Source of the DNA: Nocardiopsis sp. CC223A
GTDB lineage: Bacteria; Actinomycetota; Actinomycetes; Streptosporangiales; Streptosporangiaceae
DNA length: 64,000 nt
Direction: 5' to 3'
Assembly (NCBI RefSeq): GCF_030766825.1
Contig: NZ_JASFDV010000019.1
Location: forward strand, 1 to 64,000
Under the pieces are notes generated by a model, which saw nothing but the letters and a program-made list of their open reading frames with translations, was not told where the DNA came from and did not search any database. Positions 16,159 through 24,241 of this stretch are shown here, one piece after another. Position numbers and translations under genes: made by a program. Within the stretch, counting starts at the first letter, position 1; every line of letters starts with the position of its first letter.

Positions 16159-17586
16159 TCAGGCCGGGACGACGGTGATGGTGTACTCCGTGCCCTCCCC
16201 GTGGTCCGGGATGGCGACGGACAGCACGCGGCGCTCCTCGTCCCATTCGGAGGTCCAGCCGTCCGGGGCGTCCACGGTGAGCTCGTGGTCGGGGAAGGCG
16301 TGTTCCGGGAGGTGGATCTCGGTGGGCCCCGACACGCCCTCGCGTTCGGTGAACCGGACGCGGAACTCGGCGGAGCCGGCGTCGTAGGAGACCTCCACCG
16401 GCCGTCCCGCCACCGCCCGCGGGTAGGCGCGGGACATGACCTCCACCAGCGGCCCCGGGGTGAGGTCGGTGTCCGCCCACGGCCCCCAGCCGTCGTGGTC
16501 GTTGGACCAGTAGGCGCGGCCGGCGGCCATCGACTCGGTCTCCTCCAGCATGCGGCGCACGTAGGCGTCCGCGCCCGGGCCCGACATGTCCAGGCCGAAC
16601 TCGCCCAGCACGATCGGCGCCTCCAGGCGTTCGGCGGTGACGCGGACGCTGTCGGACCACAGGTCGATGCTGTTGTCCACGGTCGCGCGGGAGTCGCCCT
16701 CGTAGGGCTGTCCGAGGTCCATGGGCAGCGGGTAGGCGTGCGGGGCGTAGACGATGCGGGGCTCGCCCCCGCGCGGGTCCTCCAGGTGGGGGAGCGCGGA
16801 CGGGAAGCCCCAGTTGACGCCCACGGCCTGGCCCTCGACGAAGATCCAGGCGTCCTGGTCGGCCTCGCGGATGCGCTCCAGGCACCGCCGGTACAGCTCG
16901 GCCAGGGGGCCGGACTCGAAGTCCGGGCCCTGGAGGCTGCCGCCGAACGGTTCGTTCATCAGGTCGTAGCCCAGGACCGCGGGCTCGTCGGCGAAGCGGG
17001 CGGCCACGCGGTTCCAGGCGGCGGCGTAGTCGTCCATGAGGGCCGGGTGGTCGCCGGTGGTGTTCCAGAAGTGGTCGAAGGAGCGCATGACGCCCGGCTC
17101 CAGGTAGACCAGCTCCCACATGTCCTGCGACTCCACCGGCAGGCCGTCGTTGTGGGTGGCCCACCGCGGGGCGCCGTTGCCGGAGTGCTCCCGGGGGCTG
17201 GTGTAGCGGCCGTACAGGTCCTGGTGCATGTCGAGGAGGACGTGGTAGCCGCGTTCGGCGTACCAGTCGACGCGTTCGGCGACGGCGTCGAGGTAGTCCT
17301 CGTCGTAGGCGCCGCGTTCGGGCTCCAGGGCCTGCCACTGGATGAGGAGGCGGACGAAGTTGGTGCCCATGAGGTCGTACTCGGTCTGGACGGCGTCCTC
17401 GGTGATCCAGGGGAGGCGGTCCGGGTCGGACTTGGCCGAGCCGGAGGTGTTGAAGCCGTGCAGGAACAGGGCGCGGCCCTGATCGTCGGTGATGTAGCGG
17501 GTGGGGCCGGGGGTGTGCCGGGTGGCCGCGGCGAGCAGGCCGGGGAGCAGGAGCAGGACGGCGAGGACCGCCGGAAGACGTTTCAA
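16159..17586 (-). CDS. Secreted GH5 glycosidase, endoglycoceramidase-like
   Basis: The 475-aa protein has a short Sec signal peptide (KRLPAVLAVLLLLPGLLAAA) and a GH5 TIM barrel. The early block GRALFLHGFNTSGSAK, the MGTNFVRLLIQWQALEP and DMHQDLYG blocks and GAPRWATHNDG match bacterial endoglycoceramidases. The acid/base Glu is in YDLMNEPFG (about residue 217) and the nucleophile Glu in IVLGEFG (about 325). A C-terminal beta domain (about 395-475) follows. It would cleave the glycan-ceramide bond of glycolipids outside the cell, a substrate the organism does not make itself; a related beta-glycosidase role is possible. The TTG at 17586 follows GAAGGA. Confidence 0.8.
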   Translation of the reverse strand: MKRLPAVLAVLLLLPGLLAAATRHTPGPTRYITDDQGRALFLHGFNTSGSAKSDPDRLPWITEDAVQTEYDLMGTNFVRLLIQWQALEPERGAYDEDYLDAVAERVDWYAERGYHVLLDMHQDLYGRYTSPREHSGNGAPRWATHNDGLPVESQDMWELVYLEPGVMRSFDHFWNTTGDHPALMDDYAAAWNRVAARFADEPAVLGYDLMNEPFGGSLQGPDFESGPLAELYRRCLERIREADQDAWIFVEGQAVGVNWGFPSALPHLEDPRGGEPRIVYAPHAYPLPMDLGQPYEGDSRATVDNSIDLWSDSVRVTAERLEAPIVLGEFGLDMSGPGADAYVRRMLEETESMAAGRAYWSNDHDGWGPWADTDLTPGPLVEVMSRAYPRAVAGRPVEVSYDAGSAEFRVRFTEREGVSGPTEIHLPEHAFPDHELTVDAPDGWTSEWDEERRVLSVAIPDHGEGTEYTITVVPA

Positions 17587-17640
17587 GTCGCGTCCTTCGG
17601 GGGGTGGGGGAAGGAGACGTGCGTCACTATCCTGCAAAAC

Positions 17641-18153
17641 GTGAATCTTATTCGCAATATCCCGGCGGTCACGTCCGCCGTCGCGCTGCTGCCGTGCCTG
17701 CTGTTCGGCTCCACCGGATTCCTCGCCTGGTCGGGCGCGCGGAGCGCCTGGCTGCTGCTGCCCGGCGCCCTGGGGGCGCCGTTCGCCGTGCCCCGGCTGC
17801 GGTTCACGCCGTTGGGCGAACAGCCGTGGTCGGTGTTCGCCACCGAGCTGGCCGGGGTGGCCGTGCTCGTCGCCGTCGTGTGGTGGGCGACCGCGCGGTC
17901 CGTGGCGCGCCGCCCCGGCGCCTCCGCCGGGCGGGTGTTCCTGGCCGGGTGGGGCGCGTTCGTCCTCGGGACCGCGGCCGCCGGGGTGCCGCGCTCCCTG
18001 GTGCCCGCCTGGGAGATGGGGCTGGGTCCCGTCGGGTGGTACGCGATGCTCGCGGGCGGGCTGGTCACCGGGCTGCTGTGGGGTTCGACACTGGGCTGGA
18101 TCTGCGGATTCGCACGGCTGGCGGTCCGGCCGCGGGTGGCGGCGACGGCCTGA
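17641..18153 (+). CDS. Small integral membrane protein, four helices
   Basis: This 170-aa protein has about four hydrophobic segments (near 10-30, 60-85, 105-125 and 140-160) and short Arg-rich loops. No family is recognised. The GTG at 17641 has no ribosome site, but TATCCT lies 7 nt upstream, consistent with a leaderless mRNA. It diverges from the GH5 gene across only 54 bp. Confidence 0.65.
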   Translation: MNLIRNIPAVTSAVALLPCLLFGSTGFLAWSGARSAWLLLPGALGAPFAVPRLRFTPLGEQPWSVFATELAGVAVLVAVVWWATARSVARRPGASAGRVFLAGWGAFVLGTAAAGVPRSLVPAWEMGLGPVGWYAMLAGGLVTGLLWGSTLGWICGFARLAVRPRVAATA

Positions 18154-18313
18154 AGGCCCCAGGGGGACGGGGTTTCGGACACACCCGAACTCGTCGTTCG
18201 CCGGTTCGATGGTGTTTACGTACCGTTCGCCCTTGGTGATCACCCGTGGCCGAAGGTGGTCGTTTCCGGGGGAGGACTCCGGCACTGACGGAGGACTGTG
18301 TCACGATGCCCGC

Positions 18314-20227
18314 ATGATCGAAGACTTCCGCCGCGCCGTCGCCGACGTCGTCGAGGCCGCCCAGTCGCGGCCCCACGACGTTCTACCGCTCGCCGGAACG
18401 CTGTTCCAGCTGGCCGGGCACGTACCCGTCGCGGAGCGGGTCGCGGCGCTCGCGGCCATCGCCGAGCGCCTGCGCACGCCGGATCGGATCGCCCTGGGGG
18501 CCGTCGCCGATCTGGCGGTGCTGTGCGGCGCCCTCGTCGAGGTGGGGACCCCGGCCGGGCCCGCCGGGGTCGAGATCACCCGCCGCGCCCGCGAGGTCGG
18601 TGCGCAGGCGCTGCGGTTCGCGGAGGCCTGGGAGTCGACGGGCGGGGACGACCCGCCGCACCCGCGGGAGACCGGTGAGTCGCACCGGGCGCGGGTGACC
18701 CCGGTGCTCGGTGACGCCGACATGTACTCGCTCGCCTCGTGGGCGACCATGCAGCCGTACGGGATCGCGATCCGCGCCGTGTTGAGCGACGCCGAGGTGC
18801 GCGCCGCGCTGCGCGCGGACCCGCGCGGGCTCGCCGAACTACAGGTGCTGTCCTCCCGGATGCGCCGCCACGTCGAGGAGTTCGGCGAGGTGTACGAGCT
18901 GCTGCTGATGGCCGAAGCCGACCGGATGCTCGTCCTGGACCGGACGTCGGGGCGTGCCTTCCGGGTGCGCTTCGACGGTGTGGGGGACAACTTCCAGCTG
19001 CACACGCTGCTGGCCGACGCGCTCATCGGGCCGGAGGGCCGGGGGGTGCCGGGGCAGCGGCCGATGCCGGACTGGGTGGCCTCCGCCACCGACCTGCGCG
19101 ACGACCCGCGGCTGTCGATCGTCGAGGGCGAATGGGACCTGGTCGGCGGCGACGGCATGTGGGTGGGCAACGAGGCGACGCCGGGGTCGGTGCCGTTCGT
19201 CGACGGGGAGCGGGTGCTGGTGCTGGAGCCGATCTCCCTCAAGCACACCTGGCGGACCGGCCGCCGCCACCCGCACATCCCGGGGTGGCTGCGGATCGAG
19301 GAGGAGCTGGGGCGCGATGAGGCCGCCGCCTGGTGGGGGCGGGTGCATCCGGCGGGCACCGTCGTGCATCCGCTCGTGCAGAGCCAGGAGGAGACGTCCC
19401 CGGTGGTGGACGTGCCGCCGGAGGACTGGAGCCCGGCCGACGTGACGCCGACGCCGGGCCCTCCCGAACCCCGGGACGCCCCGGCCGACCGGCGGCCGGA
19501 CGCCGATGACTCCTGGAGCCCCGTCCGCGCCTCGGGCGCCTCCGGCGCACACGCCGCCGCGGCTTACGAGGGCACCTCCGGCACCCACGGCCACGGCGGC
19601 CCCGCCGACACGGGCACCGGTGCGCCCGGCCCGGCCGGGCCTTCGGGTGCCCACGGTGCCGCTGGGGATGCCGGTGCTGCTGGTGAGTATGGTGCTCCCG
19701 GGTACGGCGGTGCTGTTGGTGTGCCCGGTGTGGGTGAGGCTCCGGGTGGCTGGGCGCCTACCGGTGCCCCGGGTGCTCACGGTGCCCATGGCGCCGCAGG
19801 GTACGGCGATGCTGCTGGTGAGTACGGTGCTCCCGGGTACGGCGGTGCGGTCGGGTCCGCTGGCGCTGGTGCTCCGGGTGTGGCCGAGGGCCCTGACACG
19901 TATGGTGCCCCCGGGGCCGGCGACGTCCCGGGAGGCCGACGGTCCGCCGACGTGGGGGGCGGTACCCCAGGACACGGTGGATCGGGTTCGGCCGGGGCCA
20001 CCGGGGCGCAGGAGGCGTGGGACGCCTTCGGGGGCGGCGAGGCGAGTGTGCCGCCGGGGGCCTCGTTGGTGCCGCCGCCTCCCGCGGACCGGTGGGAGGT
20101 CGAGGCGGAGCCGTCGCTCGCCGAGGGCCCTGGGACGGACCGTGAGCCGCCCGGTGCCGGCCTGCTGGAGCCCATGCCGGAGGGCGTCTCCGACAGCAGC
20201 GGGTGGGGCCCGTCCTGGAAGTCCTGA
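18314..20227 (+). CDS. Unknown-family protein, paralogue of 2147-3715, with Gly-Ala-Pro-rich linker
   Basis: The 637-aa protein matches the paralogue at 2147-3715 over residues ~1-375 (FRVRFDGVGDNFQLHTLLAD, EWDLVGGDGMWVGNEA, PFVDGERVLVLEP, GRRHPHIPG). It then has a much longer Gly/Ala/Pro linker (about 400-600) with a near-perfect duplicated module containing GEYGAPGYGGAVG. The final ~20 residues again carry MPEGVSDSSGWGPSWK. DNA identity in the core is very high: the run around 18986-19027 is identical to 2818-2859, suggesting gene conversion or strong constraint. The protein is cytoplasmic by appearance; function is unknown. The ATG at 18314 lies 16 nt after GGAGG, so the start is somewhat uncertain. 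Confidence 0.75.
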   Translation: MIEDFRRAVADVVEAAQSRPHDVLPLAGTLFQLAGHVPVAERVAALAAIAERLRTPDRIALGAVADLAVLCGALVEVGTPAGPAGVEITRRAREVGAQALRFAEAWESTGGDDPPHPRETGESHRARVTPVLGDADMYSLASWATMQPYGIAIRAVLSDAEVRAALRADPRGLAELQVLSSRMRRHVEEFGEVYELLLMAEADRMLVLDRTSGRAFRVRFDGVGDNFQLHTLLADALIGPEGRGVPGQRPMPDWVASATDLRDDPRLSIVEGEWDLVGGDGMWVGNEATPGSVPFVDGERVLVLEPISLKHTWRTGRRHPHIPGWLRIEEELGRDEAAAWWGRVHPAGTVVHPLVQSQEETSPVVDVPPEDWSPADVTPTPGPPEPRDAPADRRPDADDSWSPVRASGASGAHAAAAYEGTSGTHGHGGPADTGTGAPGPAGPSGAHGAAGDAGAAGEYGAPGYGGAVGVPGVGEAPGGWAPTGAPGAHGAHGAAGYGDAAGEYGAPGYGGAVGSAGAGAPGVAEGPDTYGAPGAGDVPGGRRSADVGGGTPGHGGSGSAGATGAQEAWDAFGGGEASVPPGASLVPPPPADRWEVEAEPSLAEGPGTDREPPGAGLLEPMPEGVSDSSGWGPSWKS

Positions 20228-20471
20228 CCGCCGCGCACCATACCGCTGTGCCGTGGGCCCGACCGGGGCGTGTTCGGCGGATGCCCTCGTGCGGCTCGGT
20301 GCTTGCGCCGGGTGCCGGGAGAGGCGGTCGGGCGATCTCCCACAGGACGTCCCGGCGGAGGTGCCTCTACCGTGCGGTGCCGCGCGGGCTCTGCGGTGTC
20401 GCACGGCGGGCCGCCCGGGGCGTCCGTCCGGGCGCAGGCGGCACGGCGGGAGGCGGCCTGACGGGCTCCGC

Positions 20472-20590
20472 GGAGGCACCGCGCCGCAGGCGTCCGTAAG
20501 CGGGAGGTACCGCGCCGCAGGCGTCCGTTGAGGGCGGTGGCGGGCGACGGGCGGGCGGTGGCGGGCGACGGGCGGGCGACGGGCGGGCCC
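20472..20590. repeat. Two short tandem repeat blocks in a 385-bp gene-free stretch
   Basis: A 31-bp unit (starting GGAGG, containing ACCGCGCCGCAGGCGTCCGT) occurs twice at 20472-20533. A 21-bp unit (GGGCGGTGGCGGGCGACGGGC) occurs twice from 20532 with a partial third copy to about 20590. The surrounding 20228-20612 has no supportable gene and separates the + strand unknown-family gene from the - strand DoxX gene. Confidence 0.6.
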
Positions 20591-20612
20591 GGAGCGATCC
20601 GCCGAACACGTC

Positions 20613-21008
20613 CTAGGAGGCCGGGGACTCGGGGCGGGACTGGAGGGCGGCCCAGATCAGGGGGATCTGGAGGGGGACGCGGCCCCAGGCGACGAGGCGG
20701 TTGTCGGCCGGGCCCGGGAGGCGGCCCGTGCCGGAGTCCATGGCCATCCGGATGTTGGCGGGCCAGACGGCGAGGAGGAGGGCCGCACTGGCCGGGCCCG
20801 CCCAGCGGCGGCGGGTCAGCAGACCCACACCGCAGACGGCCTCGGCGACGCCGCTGCCGTACACCCAGGTCCGCGGGGCGGGCAGGGAGCGCGGCATGAT
20901 CGCCTCGAACGGCTTCGGGGCGGCGAAGTGCAGCACACCCGAGACCAGGAAGAGGCAGCCGAGGGCGTACGGGGCGGCCGTGCGCAGTTTCGTCGTCACG
21001 GCTCCCAA
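20613..21008 (-). CDS. DoxX-family membrane protein
   Basis: The 131-aa protein has four hydrophobic helices. The DoxX-like pattern is clear: LGCLFLVSGVLHFAAPKPFE near the N-terminus, GVAEAVCGVGLL (about 53-64) and the final VPLQIPLIWAAL. DoxX members are small membrane proteins linked to thiol or quinone redox chemistry; the role here is unknown. The start is either the TTG at 21008 or the GTG at 20999; a TATGAC -10 lies a short distance upstream. Confidence 0.75.
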   Translation of the reverse strand: MGAVTTKLRTAAPYALGCLFLVSGVLHFAAPKPFEAIMPRSLPAPRTWVYGSGVAEAVCGVGLLTRRRWAGPASAALLLAVWPANIRMAMDSGTGRLPGPADNRLVAWGRVPLQIPLIWAALQSRPESPAS

Positions 21009-21102
21009 GTTACCTGCGGGTCATAAAATGCGGAAGGCCCTCGCCCTCAGGGATTCCCTGACCGGCCGACACGGTGGGTGCCCCGGCGGGCACAATGGCG
21101 GG

Positions 21103-21792
21103 ATGGAGACACCACAGGTGGCGGAGGAGAAGGAGACGCTCGCCCGTGTCACGGGTGAGACGGGCGGTGACCTGGTGCTGCGCCGGGTGGGCGCACACTA
21201 CGAGATCTACAGCAACGGGGTGTTCCTCATGGACACCCGGGACGGCACCTCGGAGCGCGAGATGGTGCGCGCGAGCCTGGCCGCGCTACCGCGGGGGCGC
21301 TCCCGGGCGCGGGTCCTCATCGGCGGGCTGGGGGTGGGCTTCTCGGCCCGGGAGGCGCTGGACGACCCCCGGGTCTCCCTGGTGGAGGTCGTCGAGCTGG
21401 AGCCGCAGGTCATCGCCTGGCACGACGGCGAACTGGGCGAGGCCGCGGCGTACGTGCACCGCGATCCCCGCTGTCGGGTGCACAACGCCGACATCGTCGC
21501 TTGGACCGAGGCGGCGGCCGGGCGGCCGCAGCGCTACGACGCGATCTGCCTGGACACCGACAACGGCCCGGACTGGACCGTGACCGAGGCCAACGGCCGG
21601 CTGTACCGGGCGTCGGGGCTGGACCTGCTCAAGGGGCTGCTGGCCCCGGGCGGGGTGCTGGCGTTCTGGAGCGCCAACCCGGTGGAGCCCTTCGAGGTCC
21701 TGCTGCGCGAGCGCTTCACCCACGTGGAGGCGATCGAGGTGACGGTGGCCCACAGCATCCCCGACACCGTCTACCTCGCCCGGGAGCCCTGA
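21103..21792 (+). CDS. Spermidine-synthase-like methyltransferase-fold protein
   Basis: The 229-aa protein has the aminopropyltransferase/Rossmann fold: LVLRRVGAHYEIYSNGVFLMDTR (N-terminal strand region), the nucleotide motif VLIGGLGVGFSAREAL (about 66-81), an acidic VEVVELEPQVI (about 88-98) and YDAICLDTDNGPDW (about 146-159). The spermidine-synthase gatekeeper motif is altered (DTDNGPDW where polyamine enzymes have a D-x-x-D-P version), so a true polyamine product is not assured. A CACAAT -10 sits 6 nt before the ATG, so the mRNA may be leaderless. Confidence 0.75.
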   Translation: METPQVAEEKETLARVTGETGGDLVLRRVGAHYEIYSNGVFLMDTRDGTSEREMVRASLAALPRGRSRARVLIGGLGVGFSAREALDDPRVSLVEVVELEPQVIAWHDGELGEAAAYVHRDPRCRVHNADIVAWTEAAAGRPQRYDAICLDTDNGPDWTVTEANGRLYRASGLDLLKGLLAPGGVLAFWSANPVEPFEVLLRERFTHVEAIEVTVAHSIPDTVYLAREP

Positions 21793-21801
21793 CCGCAGAA
21801 C

Positions 21802-21825
21802 GGGGCCGGCGTCACCGCCGGCCCC
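21802..21825. terminator. 10-bp hairpin between convergent genes
   Basis: GGGGCCGGCG (21802-21811) pairs with CGCCGGCCCC (21816-21825) around TCAC. The spermidine-synthase-like and EF-hand genes converge on it. Confidence 0.75.
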
Positions 21826-21832
21826 GGGGTCC

Positions 21833-22048
21833 TCAGTTCCGGGAGGACATGAAGCGGGCGAACTCCTCCAGGGAGATACGGGAGTCGCCGTCGGTGTCCA
21901 TGGCGCCGACGGCTTCGGCGGCCTGCTCGTCGGTGCACTCGTCGCCGAGGTTGCGCATGAGGGCGACCAGCTCGGAGGCGGAGATGCGGCCGTCGCCGTC
22001 GGTGTCGACGAGGGCGAACGTGGCGGCGTACTCGGAGGTCTCGGGCAT
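21833..22048 (-). CDS. Two-EF-hand calcium-binding protein
   Basis: The 71-aa calmodulin-like protein has two canonical 12-residue loops: DTDGDGRISASE (15-26) and DTDGDSRISLEE (51-62), each with D at positions 1, 3 and 5 and E at position 12, so both should bind Ca2+. There is no signal or membrane segment, so it should act in the cytoplasm as a sensor or buffer, like other actinobacterial EF-hand proteins. A GGGAGAGA site precedes the ATG. It lies downstream of the pst terminator on the same strand. Confidence 0.93.
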   Translation of the reverse strand: MPETSEYAATFALVDTDGDGRISASELVALMRNLGDECTDEQAAEAVGAMDTDGDSRISLEEFARFMSSRN

Positions 22049-22099
22049 TGTCTCTCCCAGTCGGGGGTCTGTCGGTGCGGAAAGGCTACCGGTATGACG

Positions 22100-22139
22100 A
22101 AGGGCCGCGCCGGGCGGTTCTCGCGCCGGTGCGGCCCTT
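22100..22139 (-). terminator. Terminator of the pstSCA transcript
   Basis: AAGGGCCGC (22100-22108) pairs with GCGGCCCTT (22131-22139), with further internal pairing. It lies between pstA and the EF-hand gene, which is read in the same direction. Confidence 0.65.
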
Positions 22140-22160
22140 GCGTCGGGGCGCCGGGTCAGA

Positions 22161-23072
22161 TCACTTGCCGACCGAGGCCCGGGAGCCGATCCAGCGGGCG
22201 AGGATCGTGAACAGCACCACCAGCACGAACAGGCACAGCGCCGCGCCCCACGCGCGGTCGATGCCGGCCTCGAACGGCTGGGAGGCGCCGCGGTACAGCT
22301 GCATCGGCACGGCGCCCTGGGGCGAGCCCTGGAACGCGGTGACGATGATGCCGGTGCCGAACGCCGTCAGCAGCAGCGGCGCGGTCTCGCCGATGCCGCG
22401 GGCGACCGCGAGCATCGAGCCGGTGGCCAGACCGGGGGCGGCGGCGGGCAGCACCGTGTGGACGATGGTCTGCCACTTGCGGGCGCCCAGGCCGTAGCTG
22501 GCGTTGCGCATCTCGTTCGGCACCAGCCGCAGCATCTCCTCGGCCGAACGTGTGACGATCGGCAGCATCATCACCGCGATGGCGACGGCGCCCACGAACG
22601 TGCCGAAGCCCAGTCCTCCCCAGCCGACCACCAGCAGGCCGTAGACGAACAGGCCCACGAAGATCGACGGGATACCGGTCATGACGTCGGTGAAGAAGCG
22701 GATCGCGCCGGTCAGCCGGTTGGGGCCGTACTCCACGATGTACACGGCCGTGGCGATGCCGAACGGGATCGACATCGCGACCGCCAGCGCCATGATGTAC
22801 AGCGTTCCGACGAACCCGGCCGCGTAGCCGCCGCCCTCGCGCCGGGGCGGGGGCTCGGTGGCGGTGAGGAACTCCAGGTTCACCACGCCGATGCCGCGCC
22901 GGGTGACCTCGAAGATGATCAGGATCAGCGGGATCATCGCGATGATCATCGCGCCGGTCAGGATGACCGTGGCCGAGCGGTTCTTGAACCGCCGGAAGCC
23001 GGAGCCGGGCGGGCGCACGCTCAGCGGGACGTGCTGCGCCGGGGTCGGGGGTGTGGTGGTCGCGGTGCTCAT
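22161..23072 (-). CDS. pstA: Phosphate ABC transporter permease PstA
   Basis: This is a 303-aa inner-membrane subunit of the high-affinity phosphate importer, with about six helices. The EAA-type coupling loop is visible as EMRNASYGLGARKWQTI (about 200-216), and TGIPSIFVGLFVYG is typical of PstA. Its ATG overlaps the pstC stop by 4 nt (ATGA), giving translational coupling, and it is the last gene of the pstS-pstC-pstA unit. Confidence 0.95.
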   Translation of the reverse strand: MSTATTTPPTPAQHVPLSVRPPGSGFRRFKNRSATVILTGAMIIAMIPLILIIFEVTRRGIGVVNLEFLTATEPPPRREGGGYAAGFVGTLYIMALAVAMSIPFGIATAVYIVEYGPNRLTGAIRFFTDVMTGIPSIFVGLFVYGLLVVGWGGLGFGTFVGAVAIAVMMLPIVTRSAEEMLRLVPNEMRNASYGLGARKWQTIVHTVLPAAAPGLATGSMLAVARGIGETAPLLLTAFGTGIIVTAFQGSPQGAVPMQLYRGASQPFEAGIDRAWGAALCLFVLVVLFTILARWIGSRASVGK

Positions 23073-24076
23073 ACGGCGGCGTCTCCCGTGAACTGCCCCA
23101 GCCGCCACACGACGACGCGGGCCAGGATGTTGATGATCATCGTGACCAGGAACAGGGCGACACCGATCGCCATCAGCCCGGTCCGGGCCTCCGGCGAGGA
23201 CTCGCCGAAGGTCGCTGCGATGTGCGAGGCCATGCTGCTGCCGGCGCCGAAGAGACTGGCGCCCCATGCCTGGGAGCCGCCGATCAGCATCAGGACGGCG
23301 ATGGTCTCGCCGAGGGCGCGGCCCAGGCCCAGCATGGTCGCGGCGACGATGCCGGAGAAGCTGGAGGGCAGCACCACCTTGGTGATGACCTCCCACCGGG
23401 TGGAGCCCAGCGCGTAGCCGGCCATCTGCTGCTCCAGCGGCTGCACGGCGATCACCTCGCGGATGATGGCCGTCATGATCGGCAGGATCATGATGGCCAG
23501 CACGATGCCCGCGGGGAAGTAGCCGACGCCGCGAACCGGGCCCTCGAAGAGGAAGAACCAGCCCAGGGTGGACTCGACCAGGTCGAAGAAGGGGCGCATC
23601 ACGTTCGGCAGGAACCAGTGCAGGCCCCAGAGGCCGAAGATGACGCTGGGCACCGCCGCCAGCAGCTCCACCGTGTAGGACAGCGGCTTGGCGATGCGGC
23701 GCGGGGCGACGTGGGTGAGGTAGACGGCGACCATGATCGCCAGCGGCAGCGCGATGGCGATCGCGATGACCGACGTGAGCAGGGTGCCGTAGATGAACGG
23801 CCAGGCGCCGTAGGTACCGGTGATCTCGTCGCGGGAGCCGCCCGGGTCCCAGGTCTCGCCCAGGAGGAAGCCGAAGAAGCCCTCCTTGACGAAGACCGGC
23901 CACGCCTCGGTGGTGGTCCGGATGACCATCAGCGCCAGGATGACCAGCACGACGGTCCCGCAGGCGGCGACGGTCCACTTGAAGATCGGGTCGGCCAGCC
24001 GCCCTCTGCCGGCCACCAGGGTCCTCCGCGGGGAGTCCTCGGGGGCTTGCGGGGCCTCGGGGGCCTCGGTGGGCAT
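23069..24076 (-). CDS. pstC: Phosphate ABC transporter permease PstC
   Basis: The 335-aa partner of PstA has six membrane helices after an N-terminal Pro/Glu tail. Typical motifs include LLAAVPSVIFGLWGLHWFLP and the coupling loop MAGYALGSTRWEVI (about 230-243), and LGRALGETIAVLMLIG. GAGGAG precedes the ATG at 24076. A GC-rich hairpin separates it from pstS, which probably lowers its expression relative to the binding protein. Confidence 0.95.
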   Translation of the reverse strand: MPTEAPEAPQAPEDSPRRTLVAGRGRLADPIFKWTVAACGTVVLVILALMVIRTTTEAWPVFVKEGFFGFLLGETWDPGGSRDEITGTYGAWPFIYGTLLTSVIAIAIALPLAIMVAVYLTHVAPRRIAKPLSYTVELLAAVPSVIFGLWGLHWFLPNVMRPFFDLVESTLGWFFLFEGPVRGVGYFPAGIVLAIMILPIMTAIIREVIAVQPLEQQMAGYALGSTRWEVITKVVLPSSFSGIVAATMLGLGRALGETIAVLMLIGGSQAWGASLFGAGSSMASHIAATFGESSPEARTGLMAIGVALFLVTMIINILARVVVWRLGQFTGDAAV

Positions 24077-24156
24077 GTGCTTCTCCTCTGTGGCTTTCGT
24101 GGGGAGTGGAGAGCGTCCCCGCCCCGGCACCACGGGGCGGAAGAGGGGCGAAAGGC

Positions 24157-24184
24157 GGCGGCCGGGCCGGGTGGCCCGGCCGCC
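24157..24184 (-). terminator. Intercistronic hairpin between pstS and pstC
   Basis: A perfect 12-bp stem (24157-24168 with 24173-24184) closes a 4-nt loop; on the transcript it is followed by GCCTTTCG. Such hairpins stabilise the pstS message or attenuate read-through into pstCA. Confidence 0.65.
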
Positions 24185-24241
24185 TTGCAGGGTCTCCGGG
24201 AGGGTGAGGGGGTCCCTCGCGCCTCGGGGAGGGGGTCCGCG

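Noticed and set aside
18314..20227. Gly-rich repeats suggesting a collagen-like or PE_PGRS-type surface protein
   Set aside because: There is no signal peptide, the Gly-X-Y pattern is not regular, and the paralogue has a different linker, so a disordered linker is the simpler reading.
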